From contig NZ_JAJISC010000001.1 in assembly GCF_024790395.1 (NCBI RefSeq), positions 620,001 through 684,000 of the forward strand: a stretch of DNA of 64,000 nt, given 5' to 3'. Position numbers and translations under genes: made by a program. The DNA is from Halomonas dongshanensis. Its GTDB lineage: Bacteria > Pseudomonadota > Gammaproteobacteria > Pseudomonadales > Halomonadaceae. Under the pieces are notes generated by a model. It saw only the letters and a program-made list of their open reading frames with translations. It ran no database searches and was not told the DNA's origin. How positions within the stretch are numbered: position 1 is the first letter of the stretch; the number at the start of each line of letters is the position of its first letter. Shown here piece by piece: positions 37,192 through 45,527 of the stretch.

Positions 37192-38094
37192 TCAAGCGTT
37201 CTGGCGCTCTTCGTTATGGCGACCATTGTGGCGACGAAGCTGCTGGATGAGAGCGCTATGGTCCAGGTCGCCGCCGCCACTTTTGATCAACTCCTCAAAA
37301 AGTGAATCGACCAGCGATGAGACTGGCAGCGACAGCTCAAGCGCTCGGGCAAGCGCCATGGCGGTTTGTGTATCCTTGAACTGCCACTTGGCTGGCCCGC
37401 CGGGAGTGAAGTTCTCGCTTACCATGCGCTGGCCGTGAAGACGTAGAACGGTCGAGTCGGCGAAGCCGCCTTCCAACGCTTTAAGCATTCGCTTGGGGTC
37501 GGCGCCACCGCGCTCGGCAAGCAAGATGGCTTCCGCGACGGTGGCGATGCTGTTGGCGACGATCATCTGATTGGCAAGCTTAGCGAGCTCGCCGCTGCCA
37601 GCCGGGCCGATATGGCTCGGCCGACCAAGCAGGCGCAGTACTGGTGCCACCCCGTCGAAGTGAGTGGCGTCTCCGCCGACCATGATCGCAAGCGTACCGT
37701 CGATCGCGCCTTGCTCGCCGCCAGACACTGGCGCGTCCAGGTAGCGAATACCTCGCCTGGCGGCTTCATCGGCCTGGCGCTGGGCGGTCTCGACCGGTAT
37801 CGAACTCATCACGATCAGAGTGGACTCACGCGCCATGGCATCTAGTAGGCAGTCCTCGAGTAGGAGCGCATCGCAAACCGGCCCCGAACTGAGCATGACG
37901 ATCACGATCTCGCACTGAGCCACGGCAGCCTGTGGTGTTCGTTCGATACTCACCCCCAGCGGCACGAGCTTTTCTGCCTTTTCCGGCGTTCGGTTCCAGA
38001 CGCTCACTCGGTGACCAGCTTCTGCTAGGCGCCTCGCCATGGGGGCGCCCATGAGGCCTGTGCCGATAAAGCCAATCCTGCGCGATGTCATCAT
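37192..38094 (-). CDS. NAD(P)-dependent 3-hydroxyacid dehydrogenase, tartronate semialdehyde reductase-like
   Basis: A 300-aa beta-hydroxyacid dehydrogenase with GGAG 9 nt before the ATG at 38094. IGFIGTGLMGAPMARRLAEA is the Rossmann site, DAPVSGGEQGA the substrate site, and GSGELAKLANQMIV carries the catalytic Lys. Relatives include GarR and 3-hydroxyisobutyrate dehydrogenase. Position after a UxaA/GarD-type dehydratase, with a GarL-type aldolase nearby, favours reduction of tartronate semialdehyde to glycerate. The C-terminus is basic (RRHNGRHNEERQNA). Confidence 0.8.
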   Translation of the reverse strand: MMTSRRIGFIGTGLMGAPMARRLAEAGHRVSVWNRTPEKAEKLVPLGVSIERTPQAAVAQCEIVIVMLSSGPVCDALLLEDCLLDAMARESTLIVMSSIPVETAQRQADEAARRGIRYLDAPVSGGEQGAIDGTLAIMVGGDATHFDGVAPVLRLLGRPSHIGPAGSGELAKLANQMIVANSIATVAEAILLAERGGADPKRMLKALEGGFADSTVLRLHGQRMVSENFTPGGPAKWQFKDTQTAMALARALELSLPVSSLVDSLFEELIKSGGGDLDHSALIQQLRRHNGRHNEERQNA

Positions 38095-38139
38095 TGTTAT
38101 ACGCTCCATTCTCGGGGTGAGCCTAACGGTTCCCCGATC

Positions 38140-39108
38140 TCAGCGAAGGTAGGCGGGGATATCGATATCGCCCGCCTTACGGAAATTGGTCAAACGTTCG
38201 AGTACCTTGGATTCCGAGCTTGTGAGGTGCGAGGTTAGCGCCCGGTGTGCTTTCTCGGGGGCCGCTTGGCGTAGGCTTTCGAACACCTGAAGGTGCTCTT
38301 CAAAAAAAGGATCCTGATCGGGGAAGTCGAGAACGCGGCCCAAAAGATGCTTGCTAATAAGCAGAGTTGGGTGGGTGCGTTGCAGCATATTCATGATCTC
38401 CGCATTGGCCCCCCAACTGACGGCGGTATGATGAAGATCGTTTTCCAGCTCATCGAGCAGTGCGCCGGAGATATGAGGGTAATCCTCGGCGGCGCGCTCG
38501 AGCCTTGCGATGTAGGTGTCGAGTGCTTCTCGGGGCAGCCGACGCGCCGCCTGGGCGATCATGTAAGGCTCGAGCTGACGCCGAGCCGCATAGAGGTTGT
38601 GCAGGCGCTGGTCATCCAGCGGTACGATGCGCCAGCTGCTGTATTTGATCTTCTCGACCAGCCCAAGAGAGTGCAGATGAAACAGCAGTTGATGGGTCAC
38701 CGTGCGGCTGACGCTCAGTGACTTGGCCAGATGGACCTCGTTGAGTTCGAACGCGCCCTTGATCGAGCAAAGGACGACCGCGTGTTCGACGCCATCAAGA
38801 TGCGCTCGCCAGGAGAGTGTGCGATCGACTTTTGGCGCCTGATGGCCCGGCGGCCGGACGTCGACGGCTGAGAGCGTACGTCGCACCGGTTCGCCGGGCG
38901 AGGCGCCTACCAGATAGCCACGCCCTTCGAAGCGGCATATCAGGCGCTCCTCGCACAGTTGGCTCAACGTTTGGCGTACCGGCGAGCGGCTGATGCCGAA
39001 CAACGTGGCGATATGGCCCTCTAGTAGCACGAGGCCCTCTTCCAGACGTTGATCGAGAATGCTTTTCTTGAGCGCAATATAAAGCTGTTCCCGAAGCGTT
39101 TGCGACAT
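38140..39108 (-). CDS. GntR-family regulator with two apparent helix-turn-helix domains
   Basis: A 322-aa protein, about 80 longer than a usual FadR-type regulator. Residues about 5-68 form a normal GntR winged helix (LREQLYIALKKSILDQRL, ISRSPVRQTLSQLCEERLI). After a linker, residues about 108-168 look like a second winged helix (FELNEVHLAKSLSVSRTVTH, LHSLGLVEK). An FCD-like helical domain follows (LYAARRQLEPYMIAQAARRL). It lies between the dehydratase and reductase genes on the same strand and likely controls them. The ribosome site is weak. Confidence 0.78.
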   Translation of the reverse strand: MSQTLREQLYIALKKSILDQRLEEGLVLLEGHIATLFGISRSPVRQTLSQLCEERLICRFEGRGYLVGASPGEPVRRTLSAVDVRPPGHQAPKVDRTLSWRAHLDGVEHAVVLCSIKGAFELNEVHLAKSLSVSRTVTHQLLFHLHSLGLVEKIKYSSWRIVPLDDQRLHNLYAARRQLEPYMIAQAARRLPREALDTYIARLERAAEDYPHISGALLDELENDLHHTAVSWGANAEIMNMLQRTHPTLLISKHLLGRVLDFPDQDPFFEEHLQVFESLRQAAPEKAHRALTSHLTSSESKVLERLTNFRKAGDIDIPAYLR

Positions 39109-39135
39109 GACGGATCAGTGACTCTGTTCAATCGT

Positions 39136-40665
39136 TCAAGTGACGGCGCCGACCATCCACGGAACGAACTCGTTGTTGCCGTACCCGAGCGACTCGCTGG
39201 CGCTCATATCCCCAGAGGCGATGGCAATGATCCGCTCGAAGATCCTTTCGCCCACACGCTCCACGCTGTCGGTTCCATCGACGATCACGCCGCAGTTGAT
39301 GTCCATGTCTTCCTGCATTTTTTCATACATGGTGGTGTTGGTCGCAAGCTTGAGACAAGGCGCGGGCTTGAACCCGGAAACCGATCCCCGGCCGGTGGTA
39401 AAGCAGACGACGTTCGACCCCGAGGCGATTTGCCCGGTCACGGACACTGGATCGTAGCCTGGGCTATCCATGAAGTTGAAGCCAGGTCTAACCCTTTTCT
39501 CAGCGTAGAGCAGGACATCGTTGAGACTCGACGTGCCGCTTTTGGCAACGGCGCCCAGCGACTTTTCGAGTATCGTCGATAGTCCTCCCGCCTTGTTGCC
39601 CGGAGAGGGGTTGTTATTGAGTTCGGCTCCATTGATCTCGGTGTAGTGTTTCCACCAGCGGATACGGTCAAGCAGTTTCTGCGCGACGTTTTCATCGATC
39701 GATCGCTCGATCAGAAGGTTTTCGGCGCCGTAGATTTCGGGCGTTTCAGCCAGAATGACACTGCCCCTGTTGGCCACGATGAGATCTGCGGCGTGGCCTA
39801 GTGCCGGATTGGCCGTAATGCCGGAATAACCGTCCGATCCGCCGCATTGAAGCGCCACGACCAGATGCTCTAGCGATACGGGCGTGCGTTTTGCGCCCTT
39901 GTGTTCCTCGGCAAGACGCATCACCTGCGCGCAGGCGGTCTTGATACTGCTGCGCGTACCGCCAGCGTCCTGAATGTTGAAGTAGGCAAGGCGAGAAACA
40001 TTCTCCAGCCCCTGGTTTTGTACCAGCGCTTTGACTTGGTTCGTTTCACAGCCAAGGCCGATCAGAAGTACGAAAGCGAAATTGGGATGCTGAGCGTAGC
40101 CCGCCACCACGCGTTCGAGAAAAGCGAACCCTTCGGATTCCGTGTTCATGGCGCAGCCGGAGCCGTGCGTGATGGGAACCACACCGTCGAACCCCATCCG
40201 GGTCAGCTCATCTGACTGATTCAGCTCATCGGCGGCGGCCCTGGCCACCGTGGCCGAGCAGTTTACCGTCGAGAGAATGCCGATGTAGTTGCGTGTACCG
40301 ACGCTTTTATCGTGTCGCTCGAAGCCTTGAAAGGTTCTCGTTCGACCGACCACTTCGGTTTGAGCATGAGGTTGGAAGCGCCCGAGTGAAGAGTCGACCT
40401 CGACCATGTCGATATTATGGGTATGCACGTGCTCGCCGGGGCGGATGGCTCGCGCGGCGATGCCGATGAGCTGACCGTACTTATAAATCGCCTCACCCTT
40501 TTTGATGGGGGCGAGCGCCACTTTGTGTCCCGCATCGATATTTTCTCGGGCTGGGGTTCCATCCTTATCGATCGGAATGCCTCGAGGTACCGCTTTCGAG
40601 GCAACGCCCACATTGTCCCGCGAGTTGAGATGAATGATCACGGTCGGTGAGTTGATAAGGTTCAT
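39136..40665 (-). CDS. Altronate/galactarate dehydratase family protein (UxaA/GarD)
   Basis: A 509-aa one-chain dehydratase of the UxaA/GarD family, GAGAGG before the ATG. The N-terminal SAF domain (residues about 8-95, KVALAPIKKGEAIYKYGQLI, GEHVHTHNID) is followed by the catalytic part with VGTRNYIGILSTVNCSATVA, LIGLGCETNQV, CGGSDGYSGITANPALG and NPSPGNKAGG. The family makes 2-keto-3-deoxy acids from altronate or galactarate. With the GarL-like aldolase and GarR-like reductase nearby, an aldarate is the better guess, but altronate or another acid cannot be excluded. Confidence 0.8.
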   Translation of the reverse strand: MNLINSPTVIIHLNSRDNVGVASKAVPRGIPIDKDGTPARENIDAGHKVALAPIKKGEAIYKYGQLIGIAARAIRPGEHVHTHNIDMVEVDSSLGRFQPHAQTEVVGRTRTFQGFERHDKSVGTRNYIGILSTVNCSATVARAAADELNQSDELTRMGFDGVVPITHGSGCAMNTESEGFAFLERVVAGYAQHPNFAFVLLIGLGCETNQVKALVQNQGLENVSRLAYFNIQDAGGTRSSIKTACAQVMRLAEEHKGAKRTPVSLEHLVVALQCGGSDGYSGITANPALGHAADLIVANRGSVILAETPEIYGAENLLIERSIDENVAQKLLDRIRWWKHYTEINGAELNNNPSPGNKAGGLSTILEKSLGAVAKSGTSSLNDVLLYAEKRVRPGFNFMDSPGYDPVSVTGQIASGSNVVCFTTGRGSVSGFKPAPCLKLATNTTMYEKMQEDMDINCGVIVDGTDSVERVGERIFERIIAIASGDMSASESLGYGNNEFVPWMVGAVT

Positions 40666-40767
40666 GACGGCCTCTCGCTTTTGTTCCGCTTCCAGGCCGA
40701 GGCCTGTGGCGGCGTTTATTGTTCATGCACTCTAACAAGCCCTCCCTAAGCGTCGATTAGACTATCG

Positions 40768-40895
40768 TTCAATATAATGATCATTGAATGCAATGTTCGT
40801 TTCTTTCTAGCTTGTCTTTTTATACTTGCTGACGCGTATACCTCTTCTCATTGAACCAAAGAAGTGGTTGCTGTTGGGTATTACTGTATGACACC
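40768..40895. promoter_or_regulatory. Control region between the dehydratase and alcohol dehydrogenase genes
   Basis: The 277-bp AT-rich gap 40666-40942 separates divergent genes. It holds an inverted repeat TTCAAT/ATTGAA (40768-40773 and 40783-40788) and a TATGACACC half-site (40887-40895) like those at 22654 and 29556. These could serve the two-HTH GntR protein and the central GntR regulator respectively; both links are inferred. Confidence 0.45.
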
Positions 40896-40942
40896 TTAAA
40901 GTCAGATGGTCTGTACATTCATAAAAACAATGAGAAATTAAA

Positions 40943-42076
40943 ATGTCCTTTATCATCAACTATTTGACCAAAATACATTTCGGTGAAGGGGCGGTTGCCG
41001 AACTGCCCGGTGAGTTGGCGGTGCTCGATATCACGCGGCCTTTGTTCGTCACGGACAAGGGGCTAGTTGCCACCGGACTCATCGACGACGTCATCGCCGC
41101 GGCTCGGTTAGAAGAGGCAGTCTGCGTATTCGAGGATACGCCTTCCAACCCCACGGAGGCGGCTGTCGACCAAGCATTGACCTTTCTGAACGAACATCGG
41201 TGCGATGGTCTCATCGCCGTGGGCGGTGGATCGAGCATCGACCTGGCCAAAGCGGTGGCGCTGCTGGCTCGTCATCCGGCGCCGCTTCGTCAGTATGCCG
41301 CGATCGAAGGCGGCGCTTCGAAAATCACCGACAGTGTTCTTCCGTTAATTGCCATCCCCACCACGGCGGGCACCGGTAGCGAAGTCGGTCGGGCGTCGCT
41401 GATCACCATGAACGATTGCCGCAAGCTCGGGTTTCTCTCCCCTCATCTCATTCCCGATGTTGCGATCTGCGACCCGCGATTGACGCTCGACTTGCCGCCG
41501 ACGTTGACCGCGGCCACCGGCATGGATGCCATCGCCCACTGTGTGGAAACCTTCCTGAGTCCTAAAGCGAATCCGCCGGCCGACGCTATCGCTTTGGATG
41601 GTCTCACACGTGCCAGCGCGCACCTGGTCGAGGCGGTCGAGCAAGGCGAACGGCTGAGTGCGAGAAGCGAAATGATGATGGCGGCACTGGAGGGCGCGAT
41701 GGCGTTCCAGAAAGGGCTTGGCGCCGTGCACTCCCTGTCGCATGCACTCGGCGGGCTGCACGAATTGAAACTTCACCACGGCACGCTCAACGCCGTGCTG
41801 ATGCCCACTGTGCTGCGCTTCAACCAGCCTTCCTGCGAGGAGAAATTCGAGCGTCTCAAGCAGGCGATGGGCCTTGCGCCCGAAGAGGATCTGGCCGTCG
41901 CTTTCGAAGCGCTCAACGCGCGGTTGGGGATGCCTAAAGGCCTGGAAGCGATGGGAGTCGAGAAATATCACTTCAGCGATGTCGCCCAATGGGCGCTGGA
42001 AGATCACTCCACGGCCACCAATCCTCGCACACCCTCGAAAGAGGACTTTCAACGCATGCTGGAAGACGCTTTCTAG
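40943..42076 (+). CDS. Iron-containing alcohol dehydrogenase
   Basis: A 377-aa group III (Fe-type) alcohol dehydrogenase. GGGSSIDLAKAVALLA is the cofactor site; the metal ligands are expected in GMDAIAHCVETF and HSLSHALGGLHELKLHHG. Relatives oxidise or reduce small alcohols, hydroxyacids and aldehydes such as lactaldehyde, 4-hydroxybutyrate or maleylacetate. It is followed 106 nt later by the tctC-aldolase-tctCBA run, with a 7-bp hairpin (42090-42116) between. Its substrate in this pathway is unknown; a semialdehyde made by the aldolase is one possibility. Confidence 0.83.
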   Translation: MSFIINYLTKIHFGEGAVAELPGELAVLDITRPLFVTDKGLVATGLIDDVIAAARLEEAVCVFEDTPSNPTEAAVDQALTFLNEHRCDGLIAVGGGSSIDLAKAVALLARHPAPLRQYAAIEGGASKITDSVLPLIAIPTTAGTGSEVGRASLITMNDCRKLGFLSPHLIPDVAICDPRLTLDLPPTLTAATGMDAIAHCVETFLSPKANPPADAIALDGLTRASAHLVEAVEQGERLSARSEMMMAALEGAMAFQKGLGAVHSLSHALGGLHELKLHHGTLNAVLMPTVLRFNQPSCEEKFERLKQAMGLAPEEDLAVAFEALNARLGMPKGLEAMGVEKYHFSDVAQWALEDHSTATNPRTPSKEDFQRMLEDAF

Positions 42077-42182
42077 ACAGCATTTTCGATCGCGCCGCAC
42101 GCTTTGCAAGGCGCGAGGTAGGGCCCAGCCGTTTCACACAACAATCACAACAGCGCCAACTTCATCGAAAAGGATACCTGCC

Positions 42183-43169
42183 ATGACAACGCCAAACCGT
42201 CCCTTGAGCGTACTGATCGCTTCCTCGCTCGCTGTCGCCATGGCGGCGGCTTCCGGCTCGGTGCTCGCGGACTATCCGGAGCGGCCCCTGACGCTGATCG
42301 TCCCCTGGGCCGCTGGGGGCGGCACCGATGCCACGGCGCGCACCATCGCACGCGCCTTGGAAGAGGAACTTGGTCAGAACGTCAACGTGGTCAATCGCAC
42401 CGGCGGCAGCGGCGTGGTCGGCCATACCGCCATGATCAATGCCCGCCCGGATGGCTATACCATTGGTTTGGCGACCGGTGAGGTCAATATGATGCACTGG
42501 CAGGGGCTGACCAATCTGACGTTCGAGGACTTCACTCCGATCGCTCAGATCAACTACGACTTTCCAGGCATTCAGGTCGCCGCCGACTCCCCCTATGGAA
42601 CGCTCGAGGAGCTGCTCGAGGCGATCCGCACCGAGCCCAAGGGTACCTTTACCGCCTCGGGCACCGGTCAGGGCGGCGTGTGGCACCTAGCGTTCGCCGG
42701 TTTCTTGATGGATCAGGGGATCGACGCGGATCAGGTGACGTGGATTCCCAGTGAAGGCGCGGCACCGGCGATGACCGAGCTGGTCTCTGGCGGTATCGAT
42801 ATCGTCCCCAGTTCGGTACCCGAGGCGCGTTCGATGATCGAGGCGGGCCGCGTCAAGAGCTTCGCGGTCATGTCACCGCAGCGCATCCCGAGCTTTCCCG
42901 ATATCCCCACCACTCAGGAGCTGATCGGCAGCGACTACCAGGTGGGTGAGTGGCGTGGTATCGCCGGACCCAAGGGCATGGATCCGGAAATCGTCGCGAC
43001 CCTCGAGGCCGCGCTCGAAGCCGCCTACCAAAGCGATACCTACCAGGAGTTCATGCAACAGCAGGGCTTCGGGACCGAGTGGCGCGACGCCGAGGCGTTT
43101 GGCCAGTTGATGCAAGAGATGGACGGCGTGTTCGGCGATATCGTCGAGCAGGTTGGGCTCGCCAACTGA
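42183..43169 (+). CDS. tctC: TTT transporter binding protein TctC, copy 1
   Basis: A 328-aa periplasmic protein of the Bug/TctC family with a Sec signal peptide (cleaved after about VLA, residue 29). The mature start DYPERPLTLIVPWAAGGGTD is the family signature that grips a carboxylate ligand. It is about 80% identical by eye to the second copy at 44049. The aldolase gene lies 34 nt downstream, so the unit appears to be one operon with the transporter. Confidence 0.88.
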   Translation: MTTPNRPLSVLIASSLAVAMAAASGSVLADYPERPLTLIVPWAAGGGTDATARTIARALEEELGQNVNVVNRTGGSGVVGHTAMINARPDGYTIGLATGEVNMMHWQGLTNLTFEDFTPIAQINYDFPGIQVAADSPYGTLEELLEAIRTEPKGTFTASGTGQGGVWHLAFAGFLMDQGIDADQVTWIPSEGAAPAMTELVSGGIDIVPSSVPEARSMIEAGRVKSFAVMSPQRIPSFPDIPTTQELIGSDYQVGEWRGIAGPKGMDPEIVATLEAALEAAYQSDTYQEFMQQQGFGTEWRDAEAFGQLMQEMDGVFGDIVEQVGLAN

Positions 43170-43203
43170 TCGAACGGCCGACGGCCGAGTGAGGAGCACT
43201 GAC

Positions 43204-44001
43204 ATGCAAATACCCACGAACACCTTCAAGCGTGCGCTGGAAACCTATGCCCCTCTCTGGGGGTGCTGGGCCGGCTTTGCCAGCGGCTACGCCACGGAAA
43301 TCATTGCCGGTACCGGCTTCGACTGGCTGCTGATCGATGGCGAGCATGCACCCAATACGCTGCCCACCATTCTTGCCCAGCTGCAGGCCGTCGCCGCCTA
43401 TCCGACGGCGCCGGTAGTGCGCTGCGTCAACCACGACCCGGCGCTGATCAAGCAGCTTCTGGATATCGGCACGCAGACGCTGATGGTGCCCATGGTCGAA
43501 AGCGCCGAGCAGGCAGCGGCGCTGGTTCGCGCGACCCGTTACCCGCCTCACGGTATTCGTGGGGTCGGGGGTGGCGTGGTGCGCGCCACGCGCTGGGATG
43601 GCGTGGACGACTACCTGAACAAGGCCGCCGACTCGCTTTGCCTGATCGTTCAGGTCGAGTCGCCCAAGGGCGTCGAGCAGGTCGAAGCAATCGCCGCGAC
43701 CGAGGGCGTGGATGCGGTGTTCGTCGGCCCGGCGGATCTCTCGGTGGGCATGGGGTACCCGGGAAACCCGAGCCACCCGGAGGTGCAGACCGCGATTCGC
43801 AAAGTGATCGAGACGGTGAAGGCGGCGGGCAAGCCGGTGGGCATTCTGGCGCCCATGGAAGAGGATGCGCGGCGCTACCAGTCGCTGGGCTGCCAGTTTA
43901 TCGCCGTCGGCATCGACATCAGCCTGATGCGTCAGGGTGCGCTTTCCACTATTGGCTTGTACAAGGAGCGGCCCGCCGAGCGCCCCTCGAGAACCTATTG
44001 A
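43204..44001 (+). CDS. HpaI/GarL-family class II aldolase
   Basis: A 265-aa metal-dependent pyruvate aldolase with GAGGAG before the ATG. DWLLIDGEHAPN holds the catalytic His, VQVESPKGVEQ and VGPADLSVGMG hold the metal-binding Glu and Asp. Relatives cleave 5-keto-4-deoxy-D-glucarate, 2-keto-3-deoxy-L-rhamnonate or 4-hydroxy-2-ketoheptanedioate. Linked to a GarD/UxaA-type dehydratase and GarR-like reductase, cleavage of keto-deoxy-glucarate to pyruvate and tartronate semialdehyde is favoured. It sits between two tctC copies, an unusual place. Confidence 0.85.
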   Translation: MQIPTNTFKRALETYAPLWGCWAGFASGYATEIIAGTGFDWLLIDGEHAPNTLPTILAQLQAVAAYPTAPVVRCVNHDPALIKQLLDIGTQTLMVPMVESAEQAAALVRATRYPPHGIRGVGGGVVRATRWDGVDDYLNKAADSLCLIVQVESPKGVEQVEAIAATEGVDAVFVGPADLSVGMGYPGNPSHPEVQTAIRKVIETVKAAGKPVGILAPMEEDARRYQSLGCQFIAVGIDISLMRQGALSTIGLYKERPAERPSRTY

Positions 44002-44048
44002 TACTCATACCCACAATCATCAACAACAAGACGGTACAGGAGTTCGCA

Positions 44049-45029
44049 ATGAAAAAGCTCACCATTGGACGCAAGGCGCTGTGCTCTTCGGTGGTACTGA
44101 CGGCGCTGCTGGCAACTTCGGCTCAGGCGGATTATCCGGAGCGGCCGCTTACCTTGATCGTGCCCTGGGCGGCGGGGGGCGGCACCGACGCCACCGCGCG
44201 CACCATCGCACGCGCCCTGGAAGAGGAGCTGGGGCAGAACGTCAACGTGGTCAACCGTACCGGCGGCAGCGGCGTGGTCGGCCACACCGCGATGATCAAC
44301 GCGGCACCCGATGGCTATACGCTGGGGCTGGCCACCGTGGAAGTGAACACCATGCACTGGCTGGGCCTGACGGATCTCACTCATGAAGACTTCACGCCGA
44401 TCGGCCAGATCAACTACGACCCGCCCGGCATTCAGGTGGCCGCCGACTCACCCTACGAGAACCTGGGCGATCTGCTCGAAGCGATTCGTAGCGCCCCTCA
44501 GGGCGGCTTCACGACTTCGGGCACCGGGCAGGGCGGCATCTGGCATCTCGCCTTCACCGGGTTTTTGCTGGATCAGGATATTCCCGTCGATCAGATCGTG
44601 TGGATTCCCAGCGAAGGCTCGGCGCCGGCGATGACGGAGCTGGCCTCCGGCGGTATCCAAGCGGTGTCGACATCGGTGCCCGAAGCGCGATCGATGATCG
44701 AGGCCGGTCGGGTGAAAAGCCTGGCGGTCATGGCGCCGGAGCGGCTCGCGGCCTTTCCCGATATCCCCACCACGCGTGAGCTGGTGGACAGCACCTACCA
44801 GGTCGGCGCGTGGCGCGGCATCGTCGGCCCCCAGGGTATGGATGAAGAGGTCGTGGCCACGCTCGAAGCCGCACTGGAGGCTGCCTACCAAAGCGACACT
44901 TACCAGGATTTCATGTCCCAGCGCGGCTTTGGCACCGAGTGGCGTGACGCCGAGGCGTTCGGCCAGATGATGCAGGAGATGGACGGCGTGTTGGGTGAGA
45001 TCGTCGAGCAGGTTGGCCTGGCCAACTAA
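44049..45029 (+). CDS. tctC: TTT transporter binding protein TctC, copy 2
   Basis: A 326-aa paralogue of the gene at 42183, with CAGGAG before the ATG and its own, different signal peptide (residues 1-27). The mature parts align end to end without visible gaps and share DYPERPLTLIVPWAAGGGTD and the C-terminus EIVEQVGLAN. Most substitutions are conservative, but those in the middle (residues about 150-225) could alter ligand choice. It is 9 nt upstream of tctB, so it is the copy in the usual tctCBA position. Confidence 0.88.
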   Translation: MKKLTIGRKALCSSVVLTALLATSAQADYPERPLTLIVPWAAGGGTDATARTIARALEEELGQNVNVVNRTGGSGVVGHTAMINAAPDGYTLGLATVEVNTMHWLGLTDLTHEDFTPIGQINYDPPGIQVAADSPYENLGDLLEAIRSAPQGGFTTSGTGQGGIWHLAFTGFLLDQDIPVDQIVWIPSEGSAPAMTELASGGIQAVSTSVPEARSMIEAGRVKSLAVMAPERLAAFPDIPTTRELVDSTYQVGAWRGIVGPQGMDEEVVATLEAALEAAYQSDTYQDFMSQRGFGTEWRDAEAFGQMMQEMDGVLGEIVEQVGLAN

Positions 45030-45038
45030 GGAGACCGC

Positions 45039-45527
45039 ATGCGGGATTTGTTTGCCGGGCTGGCGTTCTTTGCTGCCGGCGTCGCCACCATCATTACAGC
45101 CCAGCAGTTTCCCACCCTGCCCAGCCTGCAGTATGGGCCATCACTGTTCCCCTCCATCGTAGGAGGGGGATTTTGTCTCGGTGGGGCGGCACTGGCTGTC
45201 AACGCGCTACTGGCGAGGCGACAACTTGCGCTGGCGCGCGGGGCGGATGATGAGCCGCCTCCCGTCGCACAGAAAATGCGGTGGACCATGGTGCTGCCGC
45301 CGCTGGCCGTGCTCTTCTACATCGTCGCCAGCGACTACCTGGGCGCGGCGCTCACCATGGCGCTGATCATGCTCACTCTCATGTTGGTGCGCAAAACCGC
45401 GCCGCTGATCGCGCTGGCCGCCTCGACGCTGGTGGCGCTTTCGATCTACTTCGTCTTCTCGCGTTACTTGCTCATTCCGCTACCGCAAGGCGCGCTGTTC
45501 GAAGGGGGGCTGCCATGGATATTCTGA
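45039..45527 (+). CDS. tctB: TTT transporter small membrane protein TctB
   Basis: A 162-aa membrane protein with four hydrophobic segments (about residues 5-22, 34-54, 84-103 and 110-150 as two helices). AAGGAG precedes the ATG. Sequence conservation in TctB is low, so the call rests mostly on topology, length and its place between tctC and tctA. Its last 13 nt overlap the tctA start. Confidence 0.82.
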   Translation: MRDLFAGLAFFAAGVATIITAQQFPTLPSLQYGPSLFPSIVGGGFCLGGAALAVNALLARRQLALARGADDEPPPVAQKMRWTMVLPPLAVLFYIVASDYLGAALTMALIMLTLMLVRKTAPLIALAASTLVALSIYFVFSRYLLIPLPQGALFEGGLPWIF

